Below are positions 17,091-25,170 of a DNA stretch of 64,000 nucleotides, piece after piece. Below the pieces are notes generated by a model. The model searched no databases. It saw only the letters and a list, made by a program, of their open reading frames with translations, and was not told the DNA's origin. The first letter of the stretch is position 1. Each line of letters opens with the position of its first letter. A program made the position numbers and the translations under genes. This DNA comes from Ectobacillus ponti (GTDB lineage: Bacteria; Bacillota; Bacilli; Bacillales; Bacillaceae_G). The stretch covers positions 124,001 through 188,000 of the forward strand of contig NZ_JANCLT010000001.1 in the NCBI RefSeq assembly GCF_024294785.1. The letters are read 5' to 3'.

Positions 17091-17165
17091 TGTCGGATTA
17101 ACGTCTAATCCGACACTAAAATCCGACATACATCCGACACAAACCCGACACATCTTAATCCGACA
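17091..17165. promoter_or_regulatory. Array of six TGTCGGATT-type sites (candidate enhancer for the activator)
   Basis: TGTCGGATT at 17091-17099 faces AATCCGACA at 17107-17115, giving an inverted pair. Same-orientation copies follow at 17120-17128, 17131-17139, 17143-17150 (ACCCGACA) and 17157-17165. Starts are 11-15 bp apart, near one helical turn. The array lies about 140-220 bp upstream of the -24 element, the usual distance for bacterial enhancer binding protein sites. The last copy reaches into the activator's own final codons. Confidence 0.85.
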
Positions 17166-18921
17166 CAAGATGATATTTCCGCATCTTTTCATAGAGAGTG
17201 GAACGGTGAATACCCAAACGTTTCGCCGCCGCTGTTTTATTCCCGCGTTCCTCTATTAAAATTTGACGGAGTCGCTCGCCTTCCTGCTGCTTGATTTGCT
17301 GCTTCCAGTCTCCCTCGCCCTCCTCCTGCACCGCGTGGGCTGTTTCTTTTCTGTCCAGAAGATATGCCGGCAGATGGGCCGGGAGAATGACAGGGCCCTC
17401 GACAAGCCCGACGAGCATTTCCAGCACATTGACCAGTTCCCGGATGTTGCCGGGCCATGAATAGTCCATAAACAGCTTCATGACCTCCTGCGTACACTCC
17501 TTCCGATCCATCTGAAACAGCTTACAAATCCGTTCCAGGTGGCAAGAGACAAGCTCAGGGATGTCCTGCTTCCGCTCCCGCAGCGACGGAATGCAGATTC
17601 TGATAATGTTCAGGCGGAAAAATAAGTCCTCTCGGAATGTTCCTGCCTTCACCATTTCCTCCAGATTCTTATTCGTGGCAGCAATAATCCGGACGTTTAT
17701 TGGCTTTGGCTTCACCCCGCCAACCCGCTCAATCACCCGCTCCTCCAGCACACGCAGAATTTTTGCCTGCATATACAGTGGCATATCGCCAATCTCATCC
17801 AGAAAGATGGTGCCATTATGCGCCAGCTCAAACTTGCCGGCTTTTCCGCCTCTCTTTGCCCCGGTAAAGGATCCTTCGTCATAGCCGAACAGCTCCGCCT
17901 CCAGCAGTTGCTCCGGAATGGCCGCGCAGTTCACCCCCACAAAATTGCCGGATGCATACCGGCTTGCGCTGTGGATCGCTTTGGCAAAAACCTCTTTTCC
18001 TGTGCCGCTTTCTCCGGTGATGAGAACGGTGGAAGGCACTTTTGCAGCTTTCATCGCGATGCGTTTAATGGCCGCCAAAGAAGCGCTCTTGCCGATGATG
18101 CCGTCAAAGCCATGAACCTCCGCAGCTGCCGGCTGCTCCTCCTTCAGCAGCGGTTGTTTTTTGCCGACAGCGACCGCCTGAGATAAGCTTTGAAGCCGGT
18201 TCAGCATACTGTAAATTTCGGATACACCCTGGAAAATGACAATGCCGATGGCCCCGACCACGTGTCCTTCCCGCCAAATCGGGATGCGGTGCACGACCAT
18301 TTCCTGCCCCACAATATTTTGAATGGAGCTTCGTTCCGGGATGCCGGTCTGGATGGTGATATGAAGCCGGGTGTTGTCAATGACCTCCGTTACGTGCCGG
18401 CCGATCGCCTCCCGAATCGGCACACCGGTAAAATCACTATAGGCTTGGTTGAACTCCCGGATGATGCCATCCACATCGACTACAACAACACCTTCGTACG
18501 CGGCCTGCAGTACGGTCCGGAGCATCTTCAGCATATTATCCGCTTCTTCCTTGTCCGCCTTCATCTGCGCCATGGCAGACCGAAGCTGCTCCTGTTCCCC
18601 GAGTATGCCGATGATGCTGTCCGCCTCATCGGCCACAAGCAGTGCTTGTCCCCCGAAACCGGGAAGCTCTGCCGCCGGGAAACTCGGCGATACCTTCTGC
18701 ACCGGCCTCATCATATCCACAGCCGTTTCGTCCAGCTTTTCTTCCCCTGCAGCCTGCAGCAGGTCATCCCTGCAGAGCAGGCCGGCTGGCTGCCCATTCT
18801 CATCCATTACCACGGCTGTTGCGCCCCGCTGCCCGGAAAGCCGCCGGATTACCTCCCGCAAGCTTTCCTGCGCCGATACTTCCACATACTTGTTGCTAAC
18901 CCAATCCGCCGCCTGTTTCAT
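17155..18921 (-). CDS. Sigma-54-dependent transcriptional activator (CBS-PAS-AAA+-Fis HTH)
   Basis: A 588-residue enhancer-binding protein. Domain order: a tandem CBS pair (about 8-115), a PAS domain (about 130-235), a central AAA+ domain with Walker A GESGTGKE (303-310), the sigma-54 contact loop GSFTGA (350-355) and Walker B TIFLDE (371-376), and a C-terminal Fis-type helix-turn-helix (KTAAAKRLGIHRSTLYEKM). The CBS pair may sense an adenosyl ligand such as AMP, ATP or SAM, and the PAS domain a metabolite. It lies next to the sigma-54 promoter and TGTCGGATT array, so it very likely controls the adjacent operon. Confidence 0.93.
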   Translation of the reverse strand: MKQAADWVSNKYVEVSAQESLREVIRRLSGQRGATAVVMDENGQPAGLLCRDDLLQAAGEEKLDETAVDMMRPVQKVSPSFPAAELPGFGGQALLVADEADSIIGILGEQEQLRSAMAQMKADKEEADNMLKMLRTVLQAAYEGVVVVDVDGIIREFNQAYSDFTGVPIREAIGRHVTEVIDNTRLHITIQTGIPERSSIQNIVGQEMVVHRIPIWREGHVVGAIGIVIFQGVSEIYSMLNRLQSLSQAVAVGKKQPLLKEEQPAAAEVHGFDGIIGKSASLAAIKRIAMKAAKVPSTVLITGESGTGKEVFAKAIHSASRYASGNFVGVNCAAIPEQLLEAELFGYDEGSFTGAKRGGKAGKFELAHNGTIFLDEIGDMPLYMQAKILRVLEERVIERVGGVKPKPINVRIIAATNKNLEEMVKAGTFREDLFFRLNIIRICIPSLRERKQDIPELVSCHLERICKLFQMDRKECTQEVMKLFMDYSWPGNIRELVNVLEMLVGLVEGPVILPAHLPAYLLDRKETAHAVQEEGEGDWKQQIKQQEGERLRQILIEERGNKTAAAKRLGIHRSTLYEKMRKYHLVSD

Positions 18922-19051
18922 CCTGCTCCCCCTTTGCTGTGTGAAACTGAAAACATCTGCTCATGGCCCGGAAAGAAATCTCCTGCCAACACAAACTTGA
19001 CTGGGGCAAGCTTCCGCCAGCCCTCCGGAAACCCGCGCACCTTTATCTTTT

Positions 19052-19178
19052 TTAAAAAAACTCCCCCAAATCGGGAGAGTCCTTGTTCTGCCTGTACGCA
19101 CCATCGTGAGGGGTTTCGCCCGTCATCCGGCATGATTTCCTCATGCTGTATATCCATGCACCTTTGGTTGTCTCAACT
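19052..19178 (-). ncRNA. Candidate structured leader RNA or small RNA with its own terminator
   Basis: A sigma-A-like promoter at 19184-19212 would start a transcript of about 126 nt that ends at a strong hairpin (ACTCTCCC-GATTT-GGGGGAGT, 19060-19080) with seven T. Between lie further hairpins: GCATGA-GGAAA-TCATGC, GTTG-AGA-CAAC and GGG-CGAAA-CCC. The terminator stands about 130 nt before the sigma-54 activator start, so it may be an attenuator or riboswitch for that gene. It does not match the sequence signature of riboswitch classes I know. Confidence 0.5.
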
Positions 19179-19183
19179 GCTCT

Positions 19184-19212
19184 ATTATACAGATACCGCC
19201 TCGCTTCGTCAG
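19184..19212 (-). promoter_or_regulatory. Sigma-A-like promoter of the activator leader
   Basis: The minus strand has CTGACG, a 17-bp spacer and a perfect TATAAT. It is the only strong promoter between the mntR terminator and the activator gene. Confidence 0.65.
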
Positions 19213-19288
19213 TTATCTGCACACTGCTCCTTCAGCGGTATATCAACCTCATTATATACAGAAAACACAAAAATTTATATACAAAAAA

Positions 19289-19316
19289 ATAAAAAACCAG
19301 TGAAATCCCACTGGTT
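19289..19316 (-). terminator. Terminator of mntR
   Basis: Minus-strand stem AACCAGTG/CACTGGTT followed by a T-rich run, within 10 nt of the mntR stop codon. Confidence 0.85.
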
Positions 19317-19324
19317 CATCAGGT

Positions 19325-19744
19325 TTATTCTTCGTTTGTTTTTTGCACGTTGCGCAAGGCTGTAATACGGGCCGGATCCTCCTCAAAGTACTGCACGAGA
19401 TCGCCAATGCGGTCAATGGCTTCCCAGCTGAGGTGGTGCTCAATCCCTTCCACATCTCCGTAAATCTTGCTTTCATCCAGCCCGATGATACGCATGAACT
19501 GCTCGAGCAGCTCGTGGCGGTATACAAGGCGCTTCCCGATTTTTTTGCCCTTTGTCGTTAAAATCAACCCGCGGTATTTCTCATATATTAAGTATTCATC
19601 CTTGTCCAGCTTCTGCACCATTTTTGTCACCGAAGACGGATGCACACTCAGCGCTTCTGCGATGTCGGATACACGCGCATATCCCTTTTCCTCAATCAAT
19701 AAATAAATCTGCTCTATATAGTCTTCCATGCTAGGAGTAGGCAT
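19325..19744 (-). CDS. mntR: Manganese transport regulator MntR
   Basis: DtxR-family metalloregulator that represses Mn(II) uptake genes when manganese is sufficient. The 139 residues contain an N-terminal winged helix ([24 protein letters not shown]). All the B. subtilis MntR metal ligands are conserved at the same positions: D8, E11, H77, E99, E102 and H103. The SD GGAGG lies 6 nt before ATG 19744. Confidence 0.96.
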   Translation of the reverse strand: MPTPSMEDYIEQIYLLIEEKGYARVSDIAEALSVHPSSVTKMVQKLDKDEYLIYEKYRGLILTTKGKKIGKRLVYRHELLEQFMRIIGLDESKIYGDVEGIEHHLSWEAIDRIGDLVQYFEEDPARITALRNVQKTNEE

Positions 19745-19856
19745 CAGGTTCCTCCATCCAATTCATTTTCTCTCAAGACCCGCTCTATGCAATCATTAAA
19801 ATGATACAACAGAACATCCGCCCTGACAAGGGAAGAACCGGAAAACGCTGTCTCCA

Positions 19857-20882
19857 TTATGTGAAGTATTGGATTTCTGCATGCGGGAAGTACTCTTCAA
19901 TATAGGAACGGATGGTGCGCTCCAGGTTCGCGGCATCTTCCGTCGGATAGACATATTTGCCGATTCCGTAGCGCCCCCACTTATACTTCCGTTTTTCTTC
20001 ATCCATTTCCAGCTTGGTGTTCGGATAACGCTGCTGAATGACTTTCTTAGCCGGCTTGGTGAACCGGTGCTGGATCATTTCAAAAGATAAGTTTGGGAGC
20101 TCCATATCCTTCAAAGAGGCATGCAAACGCTGAAACAGCTCTAAATATCCAGCCTCCCAATCCTCGTGCATATAGATCGGCGCAACAATGAAGCCCAGCG
20201 GATACCCTGCCTGCGCCACCTTGCGCGCCGCTTCAATGCGGTCCTCAAACGGAGACGTGCCCGGTTCAAAGTTTTTAATGACATAACGGGAGTTCACACT
20301 GAAGCGAAAGCGCGTCTTCCCATTATGCTTGGCATCGAGCAAATGATCCACATGGGAGTATTTCGTCACAAAACGAAGCTGGCCAAATTCTGTTTGGCCA
20401 ATAAACTCGATGGTCTGCTTTAACGCATGCGTGAGGTGGTCGATCCCAACAATATCGGACGTACAGGCTGCCTCAAAACGGGTGATTTCCGGTGCCCGCT
20501 CATCCATATATTTTTGGGCCTGCGCAAAAATTTCATCAATATTCACATACACACGAACGTACGGCTTGCTGCCGAGCGTCGTTTGCAGGTAGCAATAATG
20601 GCAATGTCCCATACAGCCTGTCGCAAGCGGAATGGCATATTCCGCTGACGGCTTGGATGTATCAAATTTCAAGGTGCGCCGGACGCCCACCACCAATGTC
20701 GATTTTGCATAGCGGTATTTCTGCAGGTCATTTTCCCCCGGCAAGTCCCGAATTTGGTTGTGGGAGGTTGTTTCGCGGATTTCAAGCCCCATTTCTGTAA
20801 ACTTCTCGTGCAGCTGCTTGCCCAGCGGATAGTTCAGTGCCTCCGGTTCAAAGTATACAAGCTTTGGCATAAACGGCTTCAT
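19857..20882 (-). CDS. splB: Spore photoproduct lyase
   Basis: Radical-SAM enzyme that reverses the UV-induced spore photoproduct (5-thyminyl-5,6-dihydrothymine) in germinating spore DNA. With ATG 20882 (SD AGAGGTG, 6-nt spacing) it is 341 residues. The cluster motif CxxxCxxC is C90-C94-C97 (GCMGHCHYC), and the second catalytic cysteine, equivalent to B. subtilis C141, is C140 (EAACTSDIVG). In B. subtilis splB is in an splAB operon elsewhere; here it stands alone between mntR and an MscS gene. Confidence 0.96.
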   Translation of the reverse strand: MKPFMPKLVYFEPEALNYPLGKQLHEKFTEMGLEIRETTSHNQIRDLPGENDLQKYRYAKSTLVVGVRRTLKFDTSKPSAEYAIPLATGCMGHCHYCYLQTTLGSKPYVRVYVNIDEIFAQAQKYMDERAPEITRFEAACTSDIVGIDHLTHALKQTIEFIGQTEFGQLRFVTKYSHVDHLLDAKHNGKTRFRFSVNSRYVIKNFEPGTSPFEDRIEAARKVAQAGYPLGFIVAPIYMHEDWEAGYLELFQRLHASLKDMELPNLSFEMIQHRFTKPAKKVIQQRYPNTKLEMDEEKRKYKWGRYGIGKYVYPTEDAANLERTIRSYIEEYFPHAEIQYFT

Positions 20883-21082
20883 GCCCATCACCTCTTTCCT
20901 GATGTATTCTCCTGCTTAGTATGAGCGGAGAAGCAGCTTTGCCGGCAATGAAGAATTTCCATGGACAGGGATGTTATGTAAAAAGGGCTGGTTGTAACAC
21001 CCGCGAGAAAATTCTTGTCAATTTGTTCTTTCTTTGTAATGCTATATCCTTGGAGACCATACATACTAAAGGAGGATTTCAC

Positions 21083-21925
21083 ATGCTCCAAAAGATATTT
21101 CCTGAGCATTTCACCTTTTCATCCTATGCGCTGACTATTATTTTGGCGTTGGCGGGGGTATCCGCGGCCTTCTTTGTGCTTCAGCGCTTTCTGCATCAAT
21201 TCTTCAAGCGGACCAGCTTTTTGGAGGAGAAGAAGGAGCAAACCATTGAAACTGTTGTCAAGAATACATCCCGGTACGCAACCCTTCTGATCGTGCTGCT
21301 TGTCGCAATCACACCCTTTGTGGACCTGCAGCACGTTCTGGTTGCCGGCGGTGTAATCGGGGTGATTGTGGGCTTTGGCGCCCAGTCCGCCATCAAAGAT
21401 TTTCTGCACGGGTTTTTCTTCTTGTTTGAGGGACAATTAAAGAAGGGCGATTTCGTCTCTGTCAACAATGAATTGGCGGGAACAGTAGAGGACCTTGGCT
21501 TTCGGGTAGTGACCATCCGCTTGGTCGACGGCAAGCTGATGATTGTGCCAAACGGAGAAGTCCGAAAAATCGTCAATGGCAATATGGAACGCCGCCGCGT
21601 GTTTGAAAGTGTCATCACCGATTTTCAGGAAGATCCGCTGCGGATACGGCTGCTGCTCGAATCAGTCTGTGCCGAGCTGAATGAACTGCAAATGGAGTAC
21701 TTCCTGCGCGACGGCAGCGGCGAGCCCGTGGAAATGTATCATTATTGGGGAATGTCCTCCCTCGATGCCTCGCCGTTCGGCTATCGCTTCTCCATTGCCG
21801 CGACTGTGCAGGATATTTACTATTTGCGGGCTTCCCAAGAAGCTAAATTTATTATGGCAAAAAAACTCCACGAGGAGGGGATTCGGCTCCCGTCCGTTCG
21901 CGCTGTGCAAATGCCGTCTTTATAG
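21083..21925 (+). CDS. Small-conductance mechanosensitive channel (MscS/YkuT type)
   Basis: A 280-residue MscS-family protein that releases osmolytes on hypo-osmotic shock. Three N-terminal membrane helices end in the Gly/Ala-rich pore helix (VIGVIVGFGAQSAIKDFLHGFF). The beta domain (GDFVSVNNELAGTVEDLGFRVVTIR) and a C-terminal alpha/beta domain follow. Start ATG 21083 follows AAAGGAGGATTTCAC. The frame extends upstream to 20921, but that part lacks an SD and family similarity. Confidence 0.9.
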   Translation: MLQKIFPEHFTFSSYALTIILALAGVSAAFFVLQRFLHQFFKRTSFLEEKKEQTIETVVKNTSRYATLLIVLLVAITPFVDLQHVLVAGGVIGVIVGFGAQSAIKDFLHGFFFLFEGQLKKGDFVSVNNELAGTVEDLGFRVVTIRLVDGKLMIVPNGEVRKIVNGNMERRRVFESVITDFQEDPLRIRLLLESVCAELNELQMEYFLRDGSGEPVEMYHYWGMSSLDASPFGYRFSIAATVQDIYYLRASQEAKFIMAKKLHEEGIRLPSVRAVQMPSL

Positions 21926-21994
21926 TGGGCTAAATTGACAGCACGGCGCCGAACATAAATGACCGAGAAAAAAATAAAATAAAGAAGCAAATGA

Positions 21995-22024
21995 TTGACT
22001 TATCGCTTTTCTTCTCGGTAATAT
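21995..22024 (+). promoter_or_regulatory. Candidate sigma-A promoter for the Pro/Ala-linker protein
   Basis: TTGACT (21995-22000), an 18-bp spacer and TAATAT (22019-22024), 65 bp upstream of the start codon. Confidence 0.5.
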
Positions 22025-22088
22025 ATCTTTTCGTGAGACTTTTACTATTCGGAATACTATACAACGAACAGATGAGAGGGGAAATGGA

Positions 22089-22898
22089 ATGTCGCTCAAG
22101 AAAAAAGCGGAAGTACGGACTGGCAAAATGGCTCGGGAATTGATGCTCGCGGACGAAGAGGTTTCGGCCTCATTGATCATGGTATACAGTGAAAATGGCG
22201 TCAATGCCGAAATTAAAATAGAGGGCCTTCATCCAAAGTCCAATGAAGAGTTGTTTTTAAGCGGCAAGGTGGATTGGAACCGCAGTGTCATTTATAAAAT
22301 TGTGGACTTCACCGGCAAAGCGGAAGTGGGCAAAGTCATGCTTACCGAAATGAAAAAGAATAATGTGACGCTGCAGATTGAGCGGGTCATGTGGAGCAAG
22401 GATAAGCAAGGAGAAGCAGCCCAGGAAGAGAATGCACTGGCTCCCGTACATACCCCTGCCCAAGAAATCGCAGCACCAAAGGACCGGGTTGAGCTTGCAG
22501 CCGAGCCTGCACCAAAAGCGGAAGAGCATAAGCCGGCTAAGCCGCAGCCTGCCCCGGCACCACAAGCGACACAAGCAAAGCCGCAGTCTGCCCCTGCTGT
22601 GGAAACCAGCCCGCAGCCGACTGTCACAGCAGCCAGCCTGCAGCAGGCAAGCGAGCGGGAAGCTGTGCGGTCAGCACTGCAGCAGAAATACGATCGTCTT
22701 CTCGATAAGGCAAAGGGGGCCTGCCTGGATTACAGCCTTGGGCTTGACCTGGATGATTCCATAGAAGCCTTGACGGATGAACTGCGTGAGCAGGGCGTTT
22801 CCTTCACACTGGATGCAGACATAATGGATGCTGTACAGCGTCTTCGCCAACTGAAGGAAAAAGGCATTGATCCAAAAAAACTGTTACATCTCCTTTAA
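22089..22898 (+). CDS. Uncharacterised protein with a Pro/Ala-rich linker
   Basis: I do not recognise this 269-residue protein. It has three parts: a predicted alpha/beta N-terminal domain (about 1-105, containing GLHPKSNEELFLSGKVDWNRSV), a low-complexity linker rich in Pro, Ala, Gln and Glu (about 115-190), and a helical, charged C-terminal domain (about 195-269, ending LRQLKEKGIDPKKLLHLL). There is no signal peptide or membrane helix, so it is probably cytoplasmic. Monocistronic, with its own promoter and terminator. SD AGGGG lies 7 nt before the ATG. Confidence 0.85.
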   Translation: MSLKKKAEVRTGKMARELMLADEEVSASLIMVYSENGVNAEIKIEGLHPKSNEELFLSGKVDWNRSVIYKIVDFTGKAEVGKVMLTEMKKNNVTLQIERVMWSKDKQGEAAQEENALAPVHTPAQEIAAPKDRVELAAEPAPKAEEHKPAKPQPAPAPQATQAKPQSAPAVETSPQPTVTAASLQQASEREAVRSALQQKYDRLLDKAKGACLDYSLGLDLDDSIEALTDELREQGVSFTLDADIMDAVQRLRQLKEKGIDPKKLLHLL

Positions 22899-22916
22899 AG
22901 CATTGCTGATGCAAGA

Positions 22917-22949
22917 AATGCCCCCGGCCGGCGCCGGGGGCATTCTTTT
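22917..22949. terminator. Bidirectional terminator between the linker protein gene and lipM
   Basis: A very GC-rich stem, AATGCCCCCGGC paired with GCCGGGGGCATT, with CTTTTT on the plus side. It serves two convergent genes and overlaps the lipM stop codon. Confidence 0.9.
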
Positions 22950-23785
22950 TATCTCTTGTAGTTCCATTCATCGCTTTCATACTTGCTCTTCGCAAGCACT
23001 TCAACCTCAGCCTGCTGCTCCGCCGTCAATTCATACGGAACAAGCTCCACGCCCAGCCCTTTTTCAAATCCTGCGTGGAAGGCTTCAATCAGCTGCTCCA
23101 TTGTGAAGGTACGGTCTGTCAGTTCGTTGATGGCGACCGCCTTGGAGGAAAACATGGACTTCATCCGCTCCTTTACCCGCTCGTTCGGGAATAAGAACAG
23201 ATCATAAAGGGTATCCAGATCAATTTCCAGCGGCACAGAGCCATGCTGCAAAATCACGCCCTTTTGCCGTGTCTGGGCGCTGCCGGCAATCTTCCGGCCC
23301 TCCACCACAATTTCATACCAGGACGGTGCATCAAAGCAAACCGCTGAACGCGGATTCCGCAGTTCATCCTGCTCCTTGTCTGTTTTGGGAACCGCAAAAT
23401 ACGCTTCCAAGCCCAGTGACTGAAATCCATACAGCAGCCCTTGCGAGATTACGCGATATGCTTCTGTGACCGTACTTGGCATATCCGGATGATCTTCAGA
23501 CACAATAACACTATATGTAAGCTCCCGGTCATGGAGCACGCTTCTTCCGCCGGTCGGGCGGCGCACAAAGCCAAAGCCGCGCTTTTTCACTTCTTCCATG
23601 TTGATTTCCTTCGCGACACGCTGAAAGTACCCGGCTGAAAGCGTAGGCACCTCCCACTCGTAGAAGCGGATGGTCGGCGGCATGAGCTTTTCGCTCTGCC
23701 AGTTCAGCAGGCATTCATCCAAGGCCATATTATAAGACGGCGAGCACTTGCCGGAGTTGATGTAGCTCCATTTTTCCTTTTCCAT
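22949..23785 (-). CDS. lipM: Octanoyl-[GcvH] protein N-octanoyltransferase
   Basis: Transfers octanoate from acyl carrier protein to GcvH, the first step of lipoate assembly. With ATG 23785 (SD AGAGGTG) it has 278 residues, the B. subtilis LipM length. Visible are the [18 protein letters not shown] motif, the active-site cysteine C150 ([13 protein letters not shown]) and the [19 protein letters not shown] substrate site. Its proximity to the glycine cleavage genes fits its substrate. Confidence 0.97.
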   Translation of the reverse strand: MEKEKWSYINSGKCSPSYNMALDECLLNWQSEKLMPPTIRFYEWEVPTLSAGYFQRVAKEINMEEVKKRGFGFVRRPTGGRSVLHDRELTYSVIVSEDHPDMPSTVTEAYRVISQGLLYGFQSLGLEAYFAVPKTDKEQDELRNPRSAVCFDAPSWYEIVVEGRKIAGSAQTRQKGVILQHGSVPLEIDLDTLYDLFLFPNERVKERMKSMFSSKAVAINELTDRTFTMEQLIEAFHAGFEKGLGVELVPYELTAEQQAEVEVLAKSKYESDEWNYKR

Positions 23786-23945
23786 ACTGCACCTCTGACT
23801 TCCAAAAATGTATACGTAACCTAGTCTATCAAATTTACTGCTGTTTGTGAAAAGAAACGAAAATTCTCCCATCTTTATTGCATTGCTTGTCCACACCGTT
23901 ATAATAGGTAAGGTAGATATGAAAAAAGGGGTCGATTTCACCGTG

Positions 23946-24326
23946 ATGAATCTTATCATCTTCCTTGTCATCCTTGTTGCGTTCATCGCCTATTCTGTGG
24001 CAATGTACTTCTATCAGCGCAAGCTGGTTCAACCGCTTGCAGAAGAAGAATTCCGCGCCGGCTACCGTAAAGCGCAGCTGATTGATATCCGTGAGCCGGA
24101 TGAATATAAAGCAGGCCATATTCTCGGCTCCCGCAACATTCCATTCTCCCAGCTGCGGATGCGCTATAAGGAAATCCGTGCTGACCAGCCTGTGTATATG
24201 TATTGCCAGAACGGCATTCGTACAGGCCGCGCCGGCCAGTTTCTAAAGCGCAAGGGCTATAAGAGCATGTATCAGTTGCAGGGTGGATTCCGCACGTGGT
24301 CCGGCAAGGTCAGAAAGAAGGATTAA
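23946..24326 (+). CDS. yqhL: Membrane-anchored rhodanese-like protein YqhL
   Basis: A 126-residue protein: an N-terminal membrane helix (about 2-22), then a rhodanese domain with the sulfur-acceptor cysteine at about position 87 in [12 protein letters not shown], suggesting sulfur relay at the membrane. Start is uncertain among ATG 23919, GTG 23943 and ATG 23946. I prefer the last because it gives the family length and lies well inside the transcript from the TATAAT at 23900. Confidence 0.88.
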   Translation: MNLIIFLVILVAFIAYSVAMYFYQRKLVQPLAEEEFRAGYRKAQLIDIREPDEYKAGHILGSRNIPFSQLRMRYKEIRADQPVYMYCQNGIRTGRAGQFLKRKGYKSMYQLQGGFRTWSGKVRKKD

Positions 24327-24330
24327 AGCA

Positions 24331-24360
24331 AAAAAAGAAAGTCTGCGGACTTTCTTTTTT
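24331..24360 (+). terminator. Terminator of yqhL
   Basis: GAAAGTC-TGCG-GACTTTC hairpin followed by TTTTTT, a few bases after the yqhL stop codon. Confidence 0.85.
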
Positions 24361-24434
24361 GCTGTGAAGAAGCTTCAGAGCGCTTCTCTTCCGGCTTTTT
24401 TCAGGGAGATGACCGCCTGCAGTTCTTTGCGCTC

Positions 24435-24998
24435 TTATGCTTTCATGCTGTTGGCGACCTGCAGCAGCGCTTGCTTTACCGCACTATTATCCTGATCCCG
24501 GACATTTCGGTACAGCAGCTGATAATCCATGCTCCCCCTCTTCCAGGTTAAGGTGGCAAACTCATCTCCGCCCTCTTTTATCCCCTTATAATATACTTGC
24601 GTGCCGTCTGACAGAGTGAAGGCTTCATCGAACAGCTTCTGCTGAACCAACTGCATGCTATATTCAAAATTGGCTACAGTCAGCTCCACGTAGCGGCTGT
24701 CTTGCCCGTCCGAGCGGTTATATTTTACATTCAAAACAATTTGCTCTTTGCCCGATGCGCCTCCCTTGCGGATGACTGCCTTTGTATCCCCCGAAGACGT
24801 GTAGGGCAAAAAGGATGGCGCCTGAAATGAGAATGGCAGGGCCTCTTTTGCCTTAGCCAACGGCACTGGATTATAGGTGACTTCCTTCGCTGTATTTGCA
24901 CTCGCCACCAGGCCTGCTTCCTTCAACGACTGTCCGCCTGAACAAGCACCAAGCATACTGACACCACAGCATAATAAGAATACGGCACATTTTCTCAT
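24435..24998 (-). CDS. Lipoprotein with DUF4367-like domain
   Basis: A 187-residue exported protein. The signal peptide ends in the lipobox LGAC with Cys19, so it should be lipid-anchored. The mature part (LPFSFQAPSFLPYT, then QVYYKGIKEGGDEFATLTWKRGS and a C-terminal ALLQVANSMK helix) resembles DUF4367 domains found in sigma-factor regulators and stress lipoproteins. Function unknown. The next lipoprotein gene lies 172 bp downstream on its 5' side. Confidence 0.75.
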   Translation of the reverse strand: MRKCAVFLLCCGVSMLGACSGGQSLKEAGLVASANTAKEVTYNPVPLAKAKEALPFSFQAPSFLPYTSSGDTKAVIRKGGASGKEQIVLNVKYNRSDGQDSRYVELTVANFEYSMQLVQQKLFDEAFTLSDGTQVYYKGIKEGGDEFATLTWKRGSMDYQLLYRNVRDQDNSAVKQALLQVANSMKA

Positions 24999-25126
24999 TT
25001 CCTCTCCGTCCTTTCCGCATGAATCCGTGACATGAGAAAGCTTTTAGAGTAAGAAATTCGCCGCGCACAGAAGACTACCTGTGGAAACTTTCCGCCTTTA
25101 TCCTGCATGCTGTGACAGTGCGGGTG

Positions 25127-25163
25127 CAAATGCTGCAGATTCAAAGGGAATTTGCAGCATTTG
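25127..25163. repeat. 11-bp inverted repeat between the two lipoprotein genes
   Basis: CAAATGCTGCA and its exact complement TGCAGCATTTG are separated by 15 bp. No T-tract follows on either strand, so it is either a weak terminator or a protein site. It lies at the 3' end of the BsuPI lipoprotein gene. Confidence 0.6.
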
Positions 25164-25170
25164 CAGGGAA

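Noticed and set aside
18918-19157. 79-codon minus-strand frame over the activator leader
   Set aside because: It runs through the terminator hairpin and T-tract and lacks an SD; an RNA leader explains the sequence better.
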